Shown here: positions 15,684 to 24,929 of the stretch, piece after piece | How positions within the stretch are numbered: position 1 is the first letter of the stretch | Layout: every line of letters starts with the position of its first letter | Assembly (NCBI GenBank): GCA_009779855.1 | Contig: WRBC01000001.1 | Location: 1-64,000 of the forward strand | Reading direction: 5' to 3' | DNA: 64,000 nt | Source of the DNA: Coriobacteriia bacterium | GTDB lineage: Bacteria; Actinomycetota; Coriobacteriia; WRKU01; WQUG01 | Program-made: the position numbers and the translations under genes | Notes under the pieces: model-generated | The model's database searches: none | What the model was told of the DNA's origin: nothing | The model's input: the letters and a program-made list of their open reading frames with translations, nothing else

Positions 15684-16644
15684 AACCGGAATCATATTCA
15701 TGGGATTTGGCGGACCTCGTTCTTTGGACGAGGTCGCTCCTATGTTAGAGCGTATTATGGCTATGGGCGAGGGGATGGTGCCTCCTGCTCAAATGGAGCG
15801 CATTGTGCAAACTGCCCGTGCAAAATATGAGCTTATTGGGGGGAAGTCTCCTAATGCAGATATTGCTGATGCTATTTGCGCCCAACTAAAGACGGCACTC
15901 AAAGACGGTATAGCGGGAAAGTACATCCAAGACATTGAAGTAGGCATGATGTTTACGGAGCCTCTGTTAGAGGATACTCTGGCACGTTTAGCAGGCGCAG
16001 GCTGTGAACGCATAATTTATCTGTCGATAACGGCATATGATTCATTTGCTGCCTGGGAGGGTCCTTATCTGCGCACGGTAAAAGAAGCGGCAAAACTGGG
16101 TATTACTGACGTTGTTCGCGCGCCGACTTTTGGAACGAGTTCAGCGTATGTGCAGGCACATACAGATATGCTGTGTAGGGCTGTTGGTCAGCTAGGCTAT
16201 ACCGATGGGGTACATCACACCTTTGTTGCGCACTCATTGCCTATCGATGATCCGCATGAGATGGCGGAACGCTACAATCAGCAACTGCTTGATACTATCA
16301 AAGGTATTGATGCAAAACTTGCAGAGCAGTGTGGTTCAGAAATAGAGGCAGGCACGCTAAGCTACGTTTCTATAGGTGCACGTGGGGGAAGATGGCTCAA
16401 ACCCACCCTTGAGTACGTAATGGAAGAAGCAGTCACAAAAGGGGCTAAGACTATGATTGTTTCCCCTCTTGGTTTTTCTACAGACCACATGGAAGTCCTT
16501 TATGATCTTGATATTGATGCTGCGAAGCAGGCCGAGGCTTTAGGATTACAATTTGTACGTACGCCTACGCTTGCCACTAGTGAAGCCGTGAATCCTGCCT
16601 TGATTGCTGCGCTTACAGATTCTCTTCAGAAAGCACTTAGATGA
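15676..16644 (+). CDS. hemH: ferrochelatase
   Basis: A 322-residue ferrochelatase inserting Fe2+ into a porphyrin. Visible: N-terminal 'IIFMGFGGPRSLDEVAPML', the active-site strand 'FVAHSLPIDDPHEMAERY' with the catalytic His, and 'IVSPLGFSTDHMEVLYDLD', which contains the conserved Asp/Glu metal path. I start at GTG 15676, overlapping the end of hemE, because it gives the family N-terminus directly. No C-terminal Fe-S cysteine cluster is seen. In actinobacteria this enzyme often acts on coproporphyrin (CpfC); the window does not show a ChdC/HemQ gene to confirm that. Confidence 0.93.
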   Translation: MRKTGIIFMGFGGPRSLDEVAPMLERIMAMGEGMVPPAQMERIVQTARAKYELIGGKSPNADIADAICAQLKTALKDGIAGKYIQDIEVGMMFTEPLLEDTLARLAGAGCERIIYLSITAYDSFAAWEGPYLRTVKEAAKLGITDVVRAPTFGTSSAYVQAHTDMLCRAVGQLGYTDGVHHTFVAHSLPIDDPHEMAERYNQQLLDTIKGIDAKLAEQCGSEIEAGTLSYVSIGARGGRWLKPTLEYVMEEAVTKGAKTMIVSPLGFSTDHMEVLYDLDIDAAKQAEALGLQFVRTPTLATSEAVNPALIAALTDSLQKALR

Positions 16645-18311
16645 GCTCAGGAAAAAAACCTTTGCATGTTGCTGTGATTGGTGCAGGTATTGCAGGCCTT
16701 GGGGCTGCCTATCAGCTGAAGCGAGCAGCAGATGCAGGGCACGACATTACCTATACTGTTTATGAGTCAGATGCGCGTATAGGTGGTCAACTGTGGACAG
16801 ATCGTCCTGTCTTGCCCTGTGGCGGCATTGCTATTGCAGATGGTGGTAGTGATTCATACTTAAGCAGGAAAGCTGCTTCTATGATGCGCGTTGCGCGTTA
16901 CATGGGCACTGAAAGCGAATTAATTGGAACAGACGAGTCAAAGAAGCAGACTTTCATCGTAAAAGACGGTAAGCTCGTCCCCTTGCCTGATGGCATTATG
17001 ATGTTTGCCCCAACAAAGATTTTACCCATGGCAACGACTAAGCTCTATTCGTGGCCGGCAAAGTTTCGTATGGCACTAGACATAATTATGCCACGCAGGA
17101 AGCGTGCTCCAGAAGAAGATGAGAGTATTGGGTCACTTGTGCGCCGCCGTTTAGGCAATGAGTGCTATGAGCGTCTTGCCGAACCCCTTACGGGGGGCAT
17201 AAACGGCTCAGATCCAGACACCATGTCAACGTTGGGTACCTATCCTATGCTACTCGAGATGGAGGAAAAGTATGGCTCCCTCATTTTGGGTTTTCTTGCT
17301 CAGCGCAAAATGATAGAAGGCATGAAAAAGAGGCACGTGCAACAGTCGGACACATCAGGAAAACCAAAAAGGCCTGCCCCGACCTTCTTTAGTTCAAGCA
17401 AGCAGGGGTTAGATGACTATACAAGCTCTATGGCAAAGGCCATAGGAAAGAAAAATCTTAAACTTAATACACCAGTAACAGCTATGCGCCACACATCAGA
17501 TGGTCGTTATGAGCTTACGATAAGTGAAGAAGCAGATGTCGACATCGTACGTTATTCTGGTCTTCGCTACGACAAGGCAGGTAATCCCTTGCATAGCGCA
17601 GAAGACGCAGGCACCACAAGTGGAGTAACCACAGGGCACCCTTCGCCTTCTTCCGGAAAAGCGGTAATTGCAGATGCGGTGGTAATAGCAGCTCCTGCCT
17701 GGGTAGCAGGTGAACTTTTGGAAGACCTTACTCCAGAAGCTGCAGAAATATTGTCCAATATTCCTCATTCATCCTGCGCGACCATCATTACGGCCTGGAG
17801 TGAAAACGACGCGCCCTTCGATAAGAATTGGCACGGTATCCTGGCCCCTGGTGTCGAGAAGCAAGCAGTCACAGGCATATCGCTTATGTCTTCAAAGTGG
17901 GCAGGCCGTGCGCCAGATGGATCAATTCTTATTCGCGGATTTGTAGGTGGTGCACGTGATGATAGTACGCACAATTTGCCTGATGATGAGCTAATTGAAC
18001 TTTGCCGCAAGACCTATGTTGATCTGCTGGGGATGAAAGCAGAGGCAAAGCCAACTTACGCAAAGGTCTTTCGTTTTCCGCGCGCGATGCCCCAGTACAT
18101 TGTAGGACACAATGATCGCATGGAAGCGCTTAATAACTACATGAAAGATTTGCCAGGGGTAAGCCTCGGTGGAGCTGCATACACAGGGGTTGGTGTGCCC
18201 AATTGCATGGAGAGTGGTGAAGAAGCAGCACGAAAAATCATGCGTGAAGTAGGTATAGACTATACGGACCCTGTTGAAAAGCATCGTGGTCCAGGAAGAC
18301 CGGGGTCATGA
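16641..18311 (+). CDS. hemY: HemY-type protoporphyrinogen/coproporphyrinogen oxidase 1
   Basis: A 556-residue flavoprotein of the HemY/CgoX family. The N-terminal FAD site is V-I-G-A-G-I-A-G-L-G-A-A-Y, followed by 'ESDARIGGQLWTDRP'. The middle has 'EPLTGGINGSDP' (HemY: 'P...GvyagdP') and the C-terminus 'LGGAAYTGVGVPNCMESGEEAA', the closing FAD motif. Longer than the usual 470 residues owing to inserts near residues 230-260 and 310-340. ATG overlaps hemH by 4 bp. It should remove hydrogens from the porphyrinogen. HemY enzymes normally use O2, which is curious if the organism is a strict anaerobe. Confidence 0.9.
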   Translation: MSSGKKPLHVAVIGAGIAGLGAAYQLKRAADAGHDITYTVYESDARIGGQLWTDRPVLPCGGIAIADGGSDSYLSRKAASMMRVARYMGTESELIGTDESKKQTFIVKDGKLVPLPDGIMMFAPTKILPMATTKLYSWPAKFRMALDIIMPRRKRAPEEDESIGSLVRRRLGNECYERLAEPLTGGINGSDPDTMSTLGTYPMLLEMEEKYGSLILGFLAQRKMIEGMKKRHVQQSDTSGKPKRPAPTFFSSSKQGLDDYTSSMAKAIGKKNLKLNTPVTAMRHTSDGRYELTISEEADVDIVRYSGLRYDKAGNPLHSAEDAGTTSGVTTGHPSPSSGKAVIADAVVIAAPAWVAGELLEDLTPEAAEILSNIPHSSCATIITAWSENDAPFDKNWHGILAPGVEKQAVTGISLMSSKWAGRAPDGSILIRGFVGGARDDSTHNLPDDELIELCRKTYVDLLGMKAEAKPTYAKVFRFPRAMPQYIVGHNDRMEALNNYMKDLPGVSLGGAAYTGVGVPNCMESGEEAARKIMREVGIDYTDPVEKHRGPGRPGS

Positions 18312-20047
18312 GCAAAGCTAAGCATATTGTTATTGTGGGTGCAGGCGCTACAGGGCTTGCTGCTGCCTATTATCTAGAGCGCGCCAAGCAGGCGGGACTT
18401 GATATAACCTATACTCTGCTAGAACGTGATGAGCGTGTTGGGGGTAAGGTTGCAGGGGAAGTTGTCCTTGATCCCGAAACAGGCGAACCTTATATCATTG
18501 ATGGTGGCCCAGATTGCTTCAGTGCTTTCAAGCCAGGAGGTCGCCGTATGACGACTTTGCTTGGCTGTGAAAATGACTGGCTTCCAAGCAATGATCCTAA
18601 GAAAAAAGTATATATTTACCGCGATGAAAAAATGCATGAATTGCCTGAAGGTTTTGTCATGTTTGTTCCCACAGACTTAGGTCCTTTATTCGAAACAGAT
18701 CTCTTATCTGAAGAAGGTAAGATGGACATGATTCGTGAGATGACTACTCCGCCCCGTGACTGGTCAAAAACAGGACAGTCTAAGTGTGGAAAGGGCAAGG
18801 CTCGTCGTGATGAGGCAATGGGTTCCTTTATCGAGCGTCGTTTTGGAAAAGAGGTTCTGGACTATATTGCAGAACCCTTCTTAGGTGGTGTTCATGCATC
18901 AGAGCCTGCTGATATGTCACTAGAGGCTCATTTTCCCATGTACTTTGATCTTGAGGAGAAGTACGGTAGTGTCATTCGCGGAACTGTCATGGGTAAGGAA
19001 GCGCGTAAACGCAGGGCAAAAGCCGCAGAGGCCGCTGCAGAAAAATCTGGTTCAAAGAAAAAAGATATCTGGGGAAATACCGTTTTTGCTAGCTACAAAT
19101 TAGGTATGCACGAATTGACAGATGCTATGGCTCAGCACACTGCCCATAATATCCGTACAGGAGTGAAGGTTGAAAGCATTACACGTGAAGCAGATGGCAG
19201 CTATCATGTAGCGCTCTGTCCAACTTCAGTGACAAGTCCTTACCATACTGTCGGATGCATTGGTGCACTGCCCTCTGGCAAGGAAGAGTTCGACAATAGC
19301 AGCGCGCAATGCGCATGCGCAGCTCAAGATAGTTCGCAACCAGTGTTCTGCGGTGTTATTGATGAGGACAAAATTGCTGCAGAAAAATTGGCGGAGTCTG
19401 CCCAGACCACTCAATCATTTATGACTGATACTATTCAGGCCGATGCAGTTATCATTGCAACTGAATCTTTTGCAGGTGCTGCGATTACCCAGAGTCTTGA
19501 CCCTGTCCTTGCAGATGCCTATAAGGGTATACCTAACGTAAGTTCGTCCACAATATCTTTTGCATTTCGTGAAGAGGATCTGGGCGACAACCGCAGTGAC
19601 GGGTTTGGTGTCTTAGTTCCTGCTGTTGAGAACCGTGACTTATTAGCTGCGTCATGGTCTTCCACCAAGTGGCCTGGCCGTGCCCCCGAAGGACGTGTGC
19701 TTATTCGTGGCTTTGCAGGCACCCCAAAAAATCAGGCTGTCATGGATTTGCCTGATGAGGAATTAATTCAAGTTGTACTAGATGAGCTTCGTCACGTTAT
19801 GGGACTTCCTGAAAATGTTCAGCCGCTTTTTGCACGGTTATATCGCTGGACGCTGGGGATGTCGCAGTATAAAATAGGACACCTTGATCGTGTCGAGACT
19901 ATTGAGGAGCGCACAGCTGCAACCTCTGGACTTGCCTGCGCTGGCGGCTGTTTTCGCGGTGTAGGTATTCCTAATTGTATTGATGGGGGAGAAGAGGCCG
20001 CACGAAAAGTCCTGGCGGACTTCGATTTAGAATATAGCGGAGAATAA
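18308..20047 (+). CDS. hemY: HemY-type oxidase 2 (tandem paralogue)
   Basis: A 579-residue second HemY-family flavoprotein directly after the first (4-bp overlap). FAD site 'IVGAGATGLAAAYYLERA', then 'ERDERVGGKVAGEV', 'AEPFLGGVHASEP' and C-terminal 'CAGGCFRGVGIPNCIDGGEEAA' are all kept. A long insert at about residues 305-375, rich in Ser/Gln and with a C-A-C stretch, interrupts the fold before the 'ADAVIIAT' strand. The pair could form a heterodimer or have split functions, for instance coproporphyrinogen versus protoporphyrinogen. Both look intact, so neither is an obvious pseudogene. Confidence 0.88.
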   Translation: MSKAKHIVIVGAGATGLAAAYYLERAKQAGLDITYTLLERDERVGGKVAGEVVLDPETGEPYIIDGGPDCFSAFKPGGRRMTTLLGCENDWLPSNDPKKKVYIYRDEKMHELPEGFVMFVPTDLGPLFETDLLSEEGKMDMIREMTTPPRDWSKTGQSKCGKGKARRDEAMGSFIERRFGKEVLDYIAEPFLGGVHASEPADMSLEAHFPMYFDLEEKYGSVIRGTVMGKEARKRRAKAAEAAAEKSGSKKKDIWGNTVFASYKLGMHELTDAMAQHTAHNIRTGVKVESITREADGSYHVALCPTSVTSPYHTVGCIGALPSGKEEFDNSSAQCACAAQDSSQPVFCGVIDEDKIAAEKLAESAQTTQSFMTDTIQADAVIIATESFAGAAITQSLDPVLADAYKGIPNVSSSTISFAFREEDLGDNRSDGFGVLVPAVENRDLLAASWSSTKWPGRAPEGRVLIRGFAGTPKNQAVMDLPDEELIQVVLDELRHVMGLPENVQPLFARLYRWTLGMSQYKIGHLDRVETIEERTAATSGLACAGGCFRGVGIPNCIDGGEEAARKVLADFDLEYSGE

Positions 20048-20048
20048 T

Positions 20049-21347
20049 ATGCTCGCAGAACGCATGTTACGTGTAGGTACACGCCTACTTAACAGTAATT
20101 ATCTGAATGGCGACACGGTGGCTACCGCAGACACCTTGCCAAAAGCCAATCCTGAGACAACTTATATGCTGTATATGCACATCCCTTTTTGTAAGCAGCT
20201 GTGCACATATTGCTCATTTAATCGCTTCTACTATAAAGAGGATCGCACGCGCGAATACTTCAAGTCGCTGCGCCGTGAGCTAGAAATGGTAAAAGAACTA
20301 GGATATCGTTTTGACGCGACCTATATTGGTGGTGGAACCCCTACAGTACTTCTTGATGAGCTTGCAGGCATCATAGATTACGCTAAAGAACTTTTTCCTG
20401 ACATTAAGGATGTTTCTTCTGAGACTAACCCAACCGACCTGGGTGATGAGCTTTTTGATGCACTTTCTTCCCGTGTTGATCGCCTGTCTGTAGGAGTCCA
20501 GAGCTTTGACGATGACTTACTTCAGTATATGAGTCGTTACAAGACAACGGGTAGCGCGGAAGAGACTCTTGCAGCAGTTCAAAGCACACAGGGTAAGTTC
20601 GCATCCTTTAACGTGGATATGATTTTCAATTTTCCTACACAGAGCTTTGAGAGCCTGCAGCGTGACCTAGACTTAGTTAAACAAACAGGCTGTAATCAGA
20701 CGACATTCTATCCTTTGCTTGCAAGTCCACTACGTCGTAAGCAAATGGCAAAAGATATCGGAAAAGTAGATTTTAAGCGTGAGTACGAGATGTATAAGAT
20801 CGTCTGTGACGAGCTCTATGGTGCAGGCTTTGTAGGGTCAAGTGCTTGGACTTTCAGTGCTGAAAAAGACATGATTATTGACGAATATATTGTTGATTAT
20901 CCAGAATATGTGGGTATTGGATCAGGTGCAATGTCGTATCTGGGTGGCCAAAACTACACAAACACCTTTAGCCTGCGCGAGTATCATGAGCGTATCGCGC
21001 AAGGCAAGATGCCCATTGCCAGTACGACGCAAGGTACAAAAAGTAAAATCGTTGACATGCGCTACTATTTTGCTACAAAGCTTTTTGGCCTACGTTTAGA
21101 TAAGCAGGAGTTCCGCAATCGTTTTGGGGTAGATATTGCAAGGGGTCTACCCATGGAGATGACCTTTATGCGATTGGCAGGAGCGTTTGCCACAGATAAC
21201 GATGAAGAACTAACCTTGACTGACAAAGGTCGCTATCTGACAGTAGTCATGATGCGTGAGACCTTAGCGGGTTCCAACGACTATCGTGACCAAATGCGTG
21301 AGGCTTTGCCGCGAGATGAGTACCGCGAATTGCTTGAGCCTAGTTAG
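20049..21347 (+). CDS. HemN/HemW-family radical SAM protein
   Basis: A 432-residue radical SAM enzyme of the coproporphyrinogen III oxidase-like family, fifth gene of the heme operon and one base after hemY2. The cluster site is C-K-Q-L-C-T-Y-C-S-F (CxxxCxxC). True HemN has a further cysteine two residues on (CxC); here it is Ser-Phe, as in HemW-type chaperones (YCDF). 'YIGGGTPTVL' and 'RLSVGVQSFDDDLL' are the usual SAM-binding motifs, and the C-terminal HemN domain is present. Operon position favours a heme role: decarboxylating oxidase, heme chaperone, or a new variant. ATG at 20049; no strong ribosome site, consistent with coupling. Confidence 0.85.
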   Translation: MLAERMLRVGTRLLNSNYLNGDTVATADTLPKANPETTYMLYMHIPFCKQLCTYCSFNRFYYKEDRTREYFKSLRRELEMVKELGYRFDATYIGGGTPTVLLDELAGIIDYAKELFPDIKDVSSETNPTDLGDELFDALSSRVDRLSVGVQSFDDDLLQYMSRYKTTGSAEETLAAVQSTQGKFASFNVDMIFNFPTQSFESLQRDLDLVKQTGCNQTTFYPLLASPLRRKQMAKDIGKVDFKREYEMYKIVCDELYGAGFVGSSAWTFSAEKDMIIDEYIVDYPEYVGIGSGAMSYLGGQNYTNTFSLREYHERIAQGKMPIASTTQGTKSKIVDMRYYFATKLFGLRLDKQEFRNRFGVDIARGLPMEMTFMRLAGAFATDNDEELTLTDKGRYLTVVMMRETLAGSNDYRDQMREALPRDEYRELLEPS

Positions 21348-21537
21348 GTTTATGAGTAGATTGTGTGGAAAATTAATGGAAAATTTCACCGCTAGCTGAA
21401 AAGTTCTACGCATAAGATACAGGGTTCATTCATAACCTTGCTTTAGTGCTAAAATCAAAAAAAGACACAACTGTTGTAATCTTGCATGGGTATGCGTGCA
21501 AAGAATGCAGTATTTCATACTTTTGGTGAGGAGTAGC

Positions 21538-21978
21538 ATGAAAAAACGAATACAAAGACAGGAAGTCATTCGCGATATTGTGCGTAGAGAGCGCATAAGA
21601 ACGCAGCATGAAATCGTTGAATTTCTGCAGGAACATGGATTTAAGTGTACTCAGGCGACTATCTCTCGTGACATTGAAGAGTTAAAACTTACTAAGTCAA
21701 CAGGTGGTCATTATGTGCTTGCAGAGGATCAGCACTTGCAGCGAATGGTTCACGATTTGGTAGAAAAGGTTGATAGGGCAGGAAATATGGTCGTGGTGCA
21801 TGCTCAGGGAGGAACAGCTGCTGGTGTTGCAGCAGCAATTGATCAGGCTAACCTCAATGGTATACTGGGTACTGTCTCTGGGGATACAACATTACTTTGT
21901 GTATGCTCAGACGAAGAGAAGGCCATTATGGTCGAAGAAGAATTGCTCTACTTTATGGGAAGTATCCGGAAGTCATAG
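21538..21978 (+). CDS. argR: arginine repressor ArgR
   Basis: A 146-residue ArgR/AhrC. The N-terminal winged helix 'EIVEFLQEHGFKCTQATISRDIEELKL' contains the canonical SRD recognition helix; the C-terminal arginine-binding hexamer domain has 'QGGTAAGVAAAIDQA' and 'GILGTVSGDTTLLCV' with the conserved Gly-Asp pair. I start at ATG 21538 behind GTGAGGAG; an upstream extension of the frame has no signal. It should repress argGH and may activate the arc genes when arginine is plentiful. Own terminator at 22050-22077. Confidence 0.95.
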   Translation: MKKRIQRQEVIRDIVRRERIRTQHEIVEFLQEHGFKCTQATISRDIEELKLTKSTGGHYVLAEDQHLQRMVHDLVEKVDRAGNMVVVHAQGGTAAGVAAAIDQANLNGILGTVSGDTTLLCVCSDEEKAIMVEEELLYFMGSIRKS

Positions 21979-22049
21979 AGAGGTCATGATTTTTAGCTTT
22001 GAGGGCATAGTATCACTTAATTGGACACAGGCACCTAGCGTAGATTGTG

Positions 22050-22077
22050 CTGAATGTGTTCCATTCACTGTTTTTTC
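22050..22077 (+). terminator. terminator of argR
   Basis: Perfect stem TGAATG / CATTCA with 5-nt loop, followed by CTGTTTTTT. Confidence 0.55.
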
Positions 22078-22133
22078 ACGACGAATTTAGCAAGGGCTTG
22101 TCGACTGTATCGGCGGCTCTTGCCCCTAAAGTA

Positions 22134-22159
22134 GCAACCCTTTCTGGGTTGCGTTTTGT
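22134..22159 (+). terminator. terminator or attenuator before argG
   Basis: GCAACCC TTTCT GGGTTGC followed by GTTTTGT. The second such structure between argR and argG; it could back up termination or act in an argG leader. Confidence 0.5.
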
Positions 22160-22164
22160 CATTT

Positions 22165-22193
22165 CATAATGACTGATTATCGCCATTTAATCA
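22165..22193. promoter_or_regulatory. candidate ArgR operator upstream of argG
   Basis: AT-rich dyads: ATAAT-gactg-ATTAT (22166-22180) and TGATTA (22174-22179) / TAATCA (22188-22193), in the last 50 bases before argG. They differ from the classic ARG box (TGAAT-N4-ATTCA), so this is only a candidate. Confidence 0.3.
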
Positions 22194-22216
22194 TTATTAC
22201 TTAAGGAGTCGTGAAC

Positions 22217-23434
22217 ATGTCTAAAGAAATCTGCATATTGGCTTATTCAGGAGGCCTTGATACCTCTGTCTGCATTAGATGGATTATCGAGAACTATAAT
22301 CTAGATGTTATTGCCTGTTTAGTAGATGTTGGTCAAGAACAAGATGAAACTGTTGAGGAACTTGTCGAAAAGGCGCTTCACATAGGTGCTATTGAATCTT
22401 TTGCCTTGGATGTTAAGGATGAATTTGCCCATGAATATGTTGCCTTGGCTTGTATGGCAAACGGAATGTATGAGAATAAATATCCGCTGGTTTCTGCCCT
22501 ATCGAGGCCATTGATTTCAAAGGCCTTGGTGAAAGCTGCTAAGGAAAAAGGGGCAAGTTATGTTGCTCATGGCTGCACAGGCAAGGGCAATGATCAGGTT
22601 CGTTTCGAGACTTCAATAGCTGCGCTTGATCCTAATATAACCATTTTAGGTCCCGTGCGTGAATGGGACTTGACTTCACGTGAGGCAGCGATGGATTACG
22701 CAGAGAAGTTTAATATTCCTGTGCCAACGACAAAGTGTACCCCTTATTCCATTGATGACAACATGGTGGGCCGTGCTATCGAATGCGGAATTCTGGAAGA
22801 CCCTAATAGTGCGCCACCAGAAGATGTTTTTACGTTAACACAGGACCCCAAAAGGGATGGGGCACCTGATGAAGAAATTATTACCTTAAAGTTTGAAGGA
22901 GGCTTGCCGACTGCCCTCAACGGGAAAGACATGAAGCTTGCAGACCTTCTTACTGAGCTCAATTTGATAGCGGGATCTCACGGTATTGGACGTATTGATA
23001 TGGTTGAGAACCGTCTTGTTGGGGTAAAGTCTCGTGAGGTCTATGAGGCTCCTGGCATGATGACTTTAATCACTGCACATAAGGCACTAGAAGAGTTAAC
23101 TTTAGAACGTGACCTTTCGCATTACAAGCTAACATTAGAGCAAGAATGGTCCCGTCTGGTGTATTCAGGCATGTGGTTTAGTCCGCTTAAATTAGCGATT
23201 GATGCCTTTGTGGCAAATACGCAGACTTATGTAACGGGCGAGGTTCGCTTATCACTCTACCGGGGGAATTGCGCGGTAGTAGGAAGGACAAGTCCCTACT
23301 CGCTTTATTGCTATGGATTGGCAACTTACGATTGCTCGGACCAATTCAATCACAAGGCGGCAAAGGGCTTTATGGAGCTCTACAGTCTACCGGTCAAAGT
23401 ATGGTCGAAAGTTCAAGTAGGTCATGAATCATAA
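22217..23434 (+). CDS. argG: argininosuccinate synthase
   Basis: A 405-residue ArgG that joins citrulline and aspartate at the cost of ATP. The N-terminal P-loop-type motif 'AYSGGLDTSVCIRW' binds ATP; 'GCTGKGNDQVRFE' and 'DNMVGRAIECGILEDP' are family signatures. I choose ATG 22217 because AAGGAG at 22203-22208 is then 8 bases away; a GTG at 22211 is too close. Overlaps argH by 11 bp. With arcA/arcB about 10 kb away the cell can both make and break arginine. Confidence 0.96.
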   Translation: MSKEICILAYSGGLDTSVCIRWIIENYNLDVIACLVDVGQEQDETVEELVEKALHIGAIESFALDVKDEFAHEYVALACMANGMYENKYPLVSALSRPLISKALVKAAKEKGASYVAHGCTGKGNDQVRFETSIAALDPNITILGPVREWDLTSREAAMDYAEKFNIPVPTTKCTPYSIDDNMVGRAIECGILEDPNSAPPEDVFTLTQDPKRDGAPDEEIITLKFEGGLPTALNGKDMKLADLLTELNLIAGSHGIGRIDMVENRLVGVKSREVYEAPGMMTLITAHKALEELTLERDLSHYKLTLEQEWSRLVYSGMWFSPLKLAIDAFVANTQTYVTGEVRLSLYRGNCAVVGRTSPYSLYCYGLATYDCSDQFNHKAAKGFMELYSLPVKVWSKVQVGHES

Positions 23435-24836
23435 AAAGCCTGCCTGGAGCGGACGTTTCTCAGATATACCCAGCGAAGAGCTGTTAGCTTTTGGTGCCTC
23501 ATTGCCTATTGATAAGCGAATGTGGCGCCAAGACATAGCAGGGTCTATTGCTCATGCCAAAATGCTTGCACGCCAAGGTGTTTTGACTCAGCATGAGGCT
23601 GATGCCATCACATCGGGCTTGAGTCAGATTGCCCAACAGATAGAAGTGGGCGAGTTTGAATGGTCTTTGGATGACGAGGATGTCCATATGGCTATTGAAC
23701 GTGCTCTTACTAGTCTGATCGGAGAAGATGGCGCGCGGTTACATACGGGGCGTAGCAGGAACGATCAAGTTGCAACTGATACGCGACTCTATATGAAGGA
23801 GCGCACGCTCTCTATTGCTCGTGCTCTTAACGCTTTGCGCCTTACCCTAGTCGAACTTGCAGAGCGCAGCATAGAGATAACTGTGCCGGGGTATACGCAT
23901 TTGCAAAAAGCTCAGCCCATTAGCTTAGCGCATTACTATCTAGCCTACAGTCAGATGTTTGCACGTGACTTTAAGCGCTTTTTGACAGCATATGAAGCAG
24001 CCGATTATAGTCCGCTGGGAAGTGCTGCACTGGCGGGTACTAGTTACCCCTTGGACCGGGACTTTACTGCGCGCGAGTTAGGTTTTTCAAAAGTGACAAT
24101 AAATGCTCTTGATGCTGTGAGTGATCGTGATTTTTTGCTTGATGCAGTTTATGCGGCTTCTGTGTGTCAGGTTCACCTTTCACGCCTATCAGAAGAGCTT
24201 ATTCTTTGGACAACAGAAGAGTTTGGATTTTTGCAATTGCCTGATCGCTATTCAACGGGATCATCTATTATGCCGCAAAAGAAAAACGCTGATTTTGCAG
24301 AGCTTATTCGGGGTAAGACTGGCCGTGTAGTGGGGGACCTTAATGCGCTATTGGTTACGTTAAAGGGATTACCTTTGGCGTACAACAAGGACATGCAGGA
24401 GGATAAAGAACCTGCCTTTGATGCAATGGACACTATTGAGCAGTGCGTTAAGGTGATGACAGGAATGATCGCAGGCCTTACCCCCAATGAAGAGCGTATG
24501 GAAAAGGCATCTACAGGCGGATTTATGGCAGCAACAGATCTTGCAGATTACCTGGTTGAGAAGTGTCACCTTCCCTTTAGGCAAGCTTATGAAATCGTGG
24601 GAAGTGTTGTATTATCCTGCGAACGCCAAGGGCGCACACTGCAAGATTTGAGTATCGATGAATTGCAAGGCTTCTTTGCGGGCTTTGGGCGTGATGTAGA
24701 GACGGCGCTGCGTATTGATAAGGTAGTTGAAGCACGCTCAACAGAAGGCGGGACTTCCCCTAAGGCTATTGCAGTTCAACTGGAGAAGACTAAGCAAGTC
24801 TACAGCCTGGACGAACAAAGACTAGCCCTACTCTAG
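23424..24836 (+). CDS. argH: argininosuccinate lyase
   Basis: A 470-residue ArgH that splits argininosuccinate into arginine and fumarate. The fumarase/aspartase superfamily signature 'GSSIMPQKKNAD' with the catalytic serine is present, along with 'HTGRSRNDQVATD' and 'GYTHLQKAQP' carrying the proton-relay histidines. Length normal. Overlaps argG by 11 bp, so it is translated by coupling; ends before a bidirectional terminator. Confidence 0.96.
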   Translation: MNHKKPAWSGRFSDIPSEELLAFGASLPIDKRMWRQDIAGSIAHAKMLARQGVLTQHEADAITSGLSQIAQQIEVGEFEWSLDDEDVHMAIERALTSLIGEDGARLHTGRSRNDQVATDTRLYMKERTLSIARALNALRLTLVELAERSIEITVPGYTHLQKAQPISLAHYYLAYSQMFARDFKRFLTAYEAADYSPLGSAALAGTSYPLDRDFTARELGFSKVTINALDAVSDRDFLLDAVYAASVCQVHLSRLSEELILWTTEEFGFLQLPDRYSTGSSIMPQKKNADFAELIRGKTGRVVGDLNALLVTLKGLPLAYNKDMQEDKEPAFDAMDTIEQCVKVMTGMIAGLTPNEERMEKASTGGFMAATDLADYLVEKCHLPFRQAYEIVGSVVLSCERQGRTLQDLSIDELQGFFAGFGRDVETALRIDKVVEARSTEGGTSPKAIAVQLEKTKQVYSLDEQRLALL

Positions 24837-24897
24837 ATCCTCTCAGCTCAGACGCTCCGTTTTCGCATAGTAAGCCTTCTCTTCTATACGACAAAAA

Positions 24898-24929
24898 GAA
24901 AGCCGCTGGGAAAATCCCAGCGGCTTTTG
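24898..24929. terminator. bidirectional terminator
   Basis: 11-bp perfect stem AGCCGCTGGGA / TCCCAGCGGCT with AAA loop, TTTTG on the right and AAAAAG on the left; serves argGH and the convergent PBP gene. Confidence 0.85.

Noticed and set aside
22050..22070. Classic ARG box at TGAATGTGTTCCATTCA
   Set aside because: Half-sites are 7 bp apart rather than 4 and T6 follows; reads better as the argR terminator.
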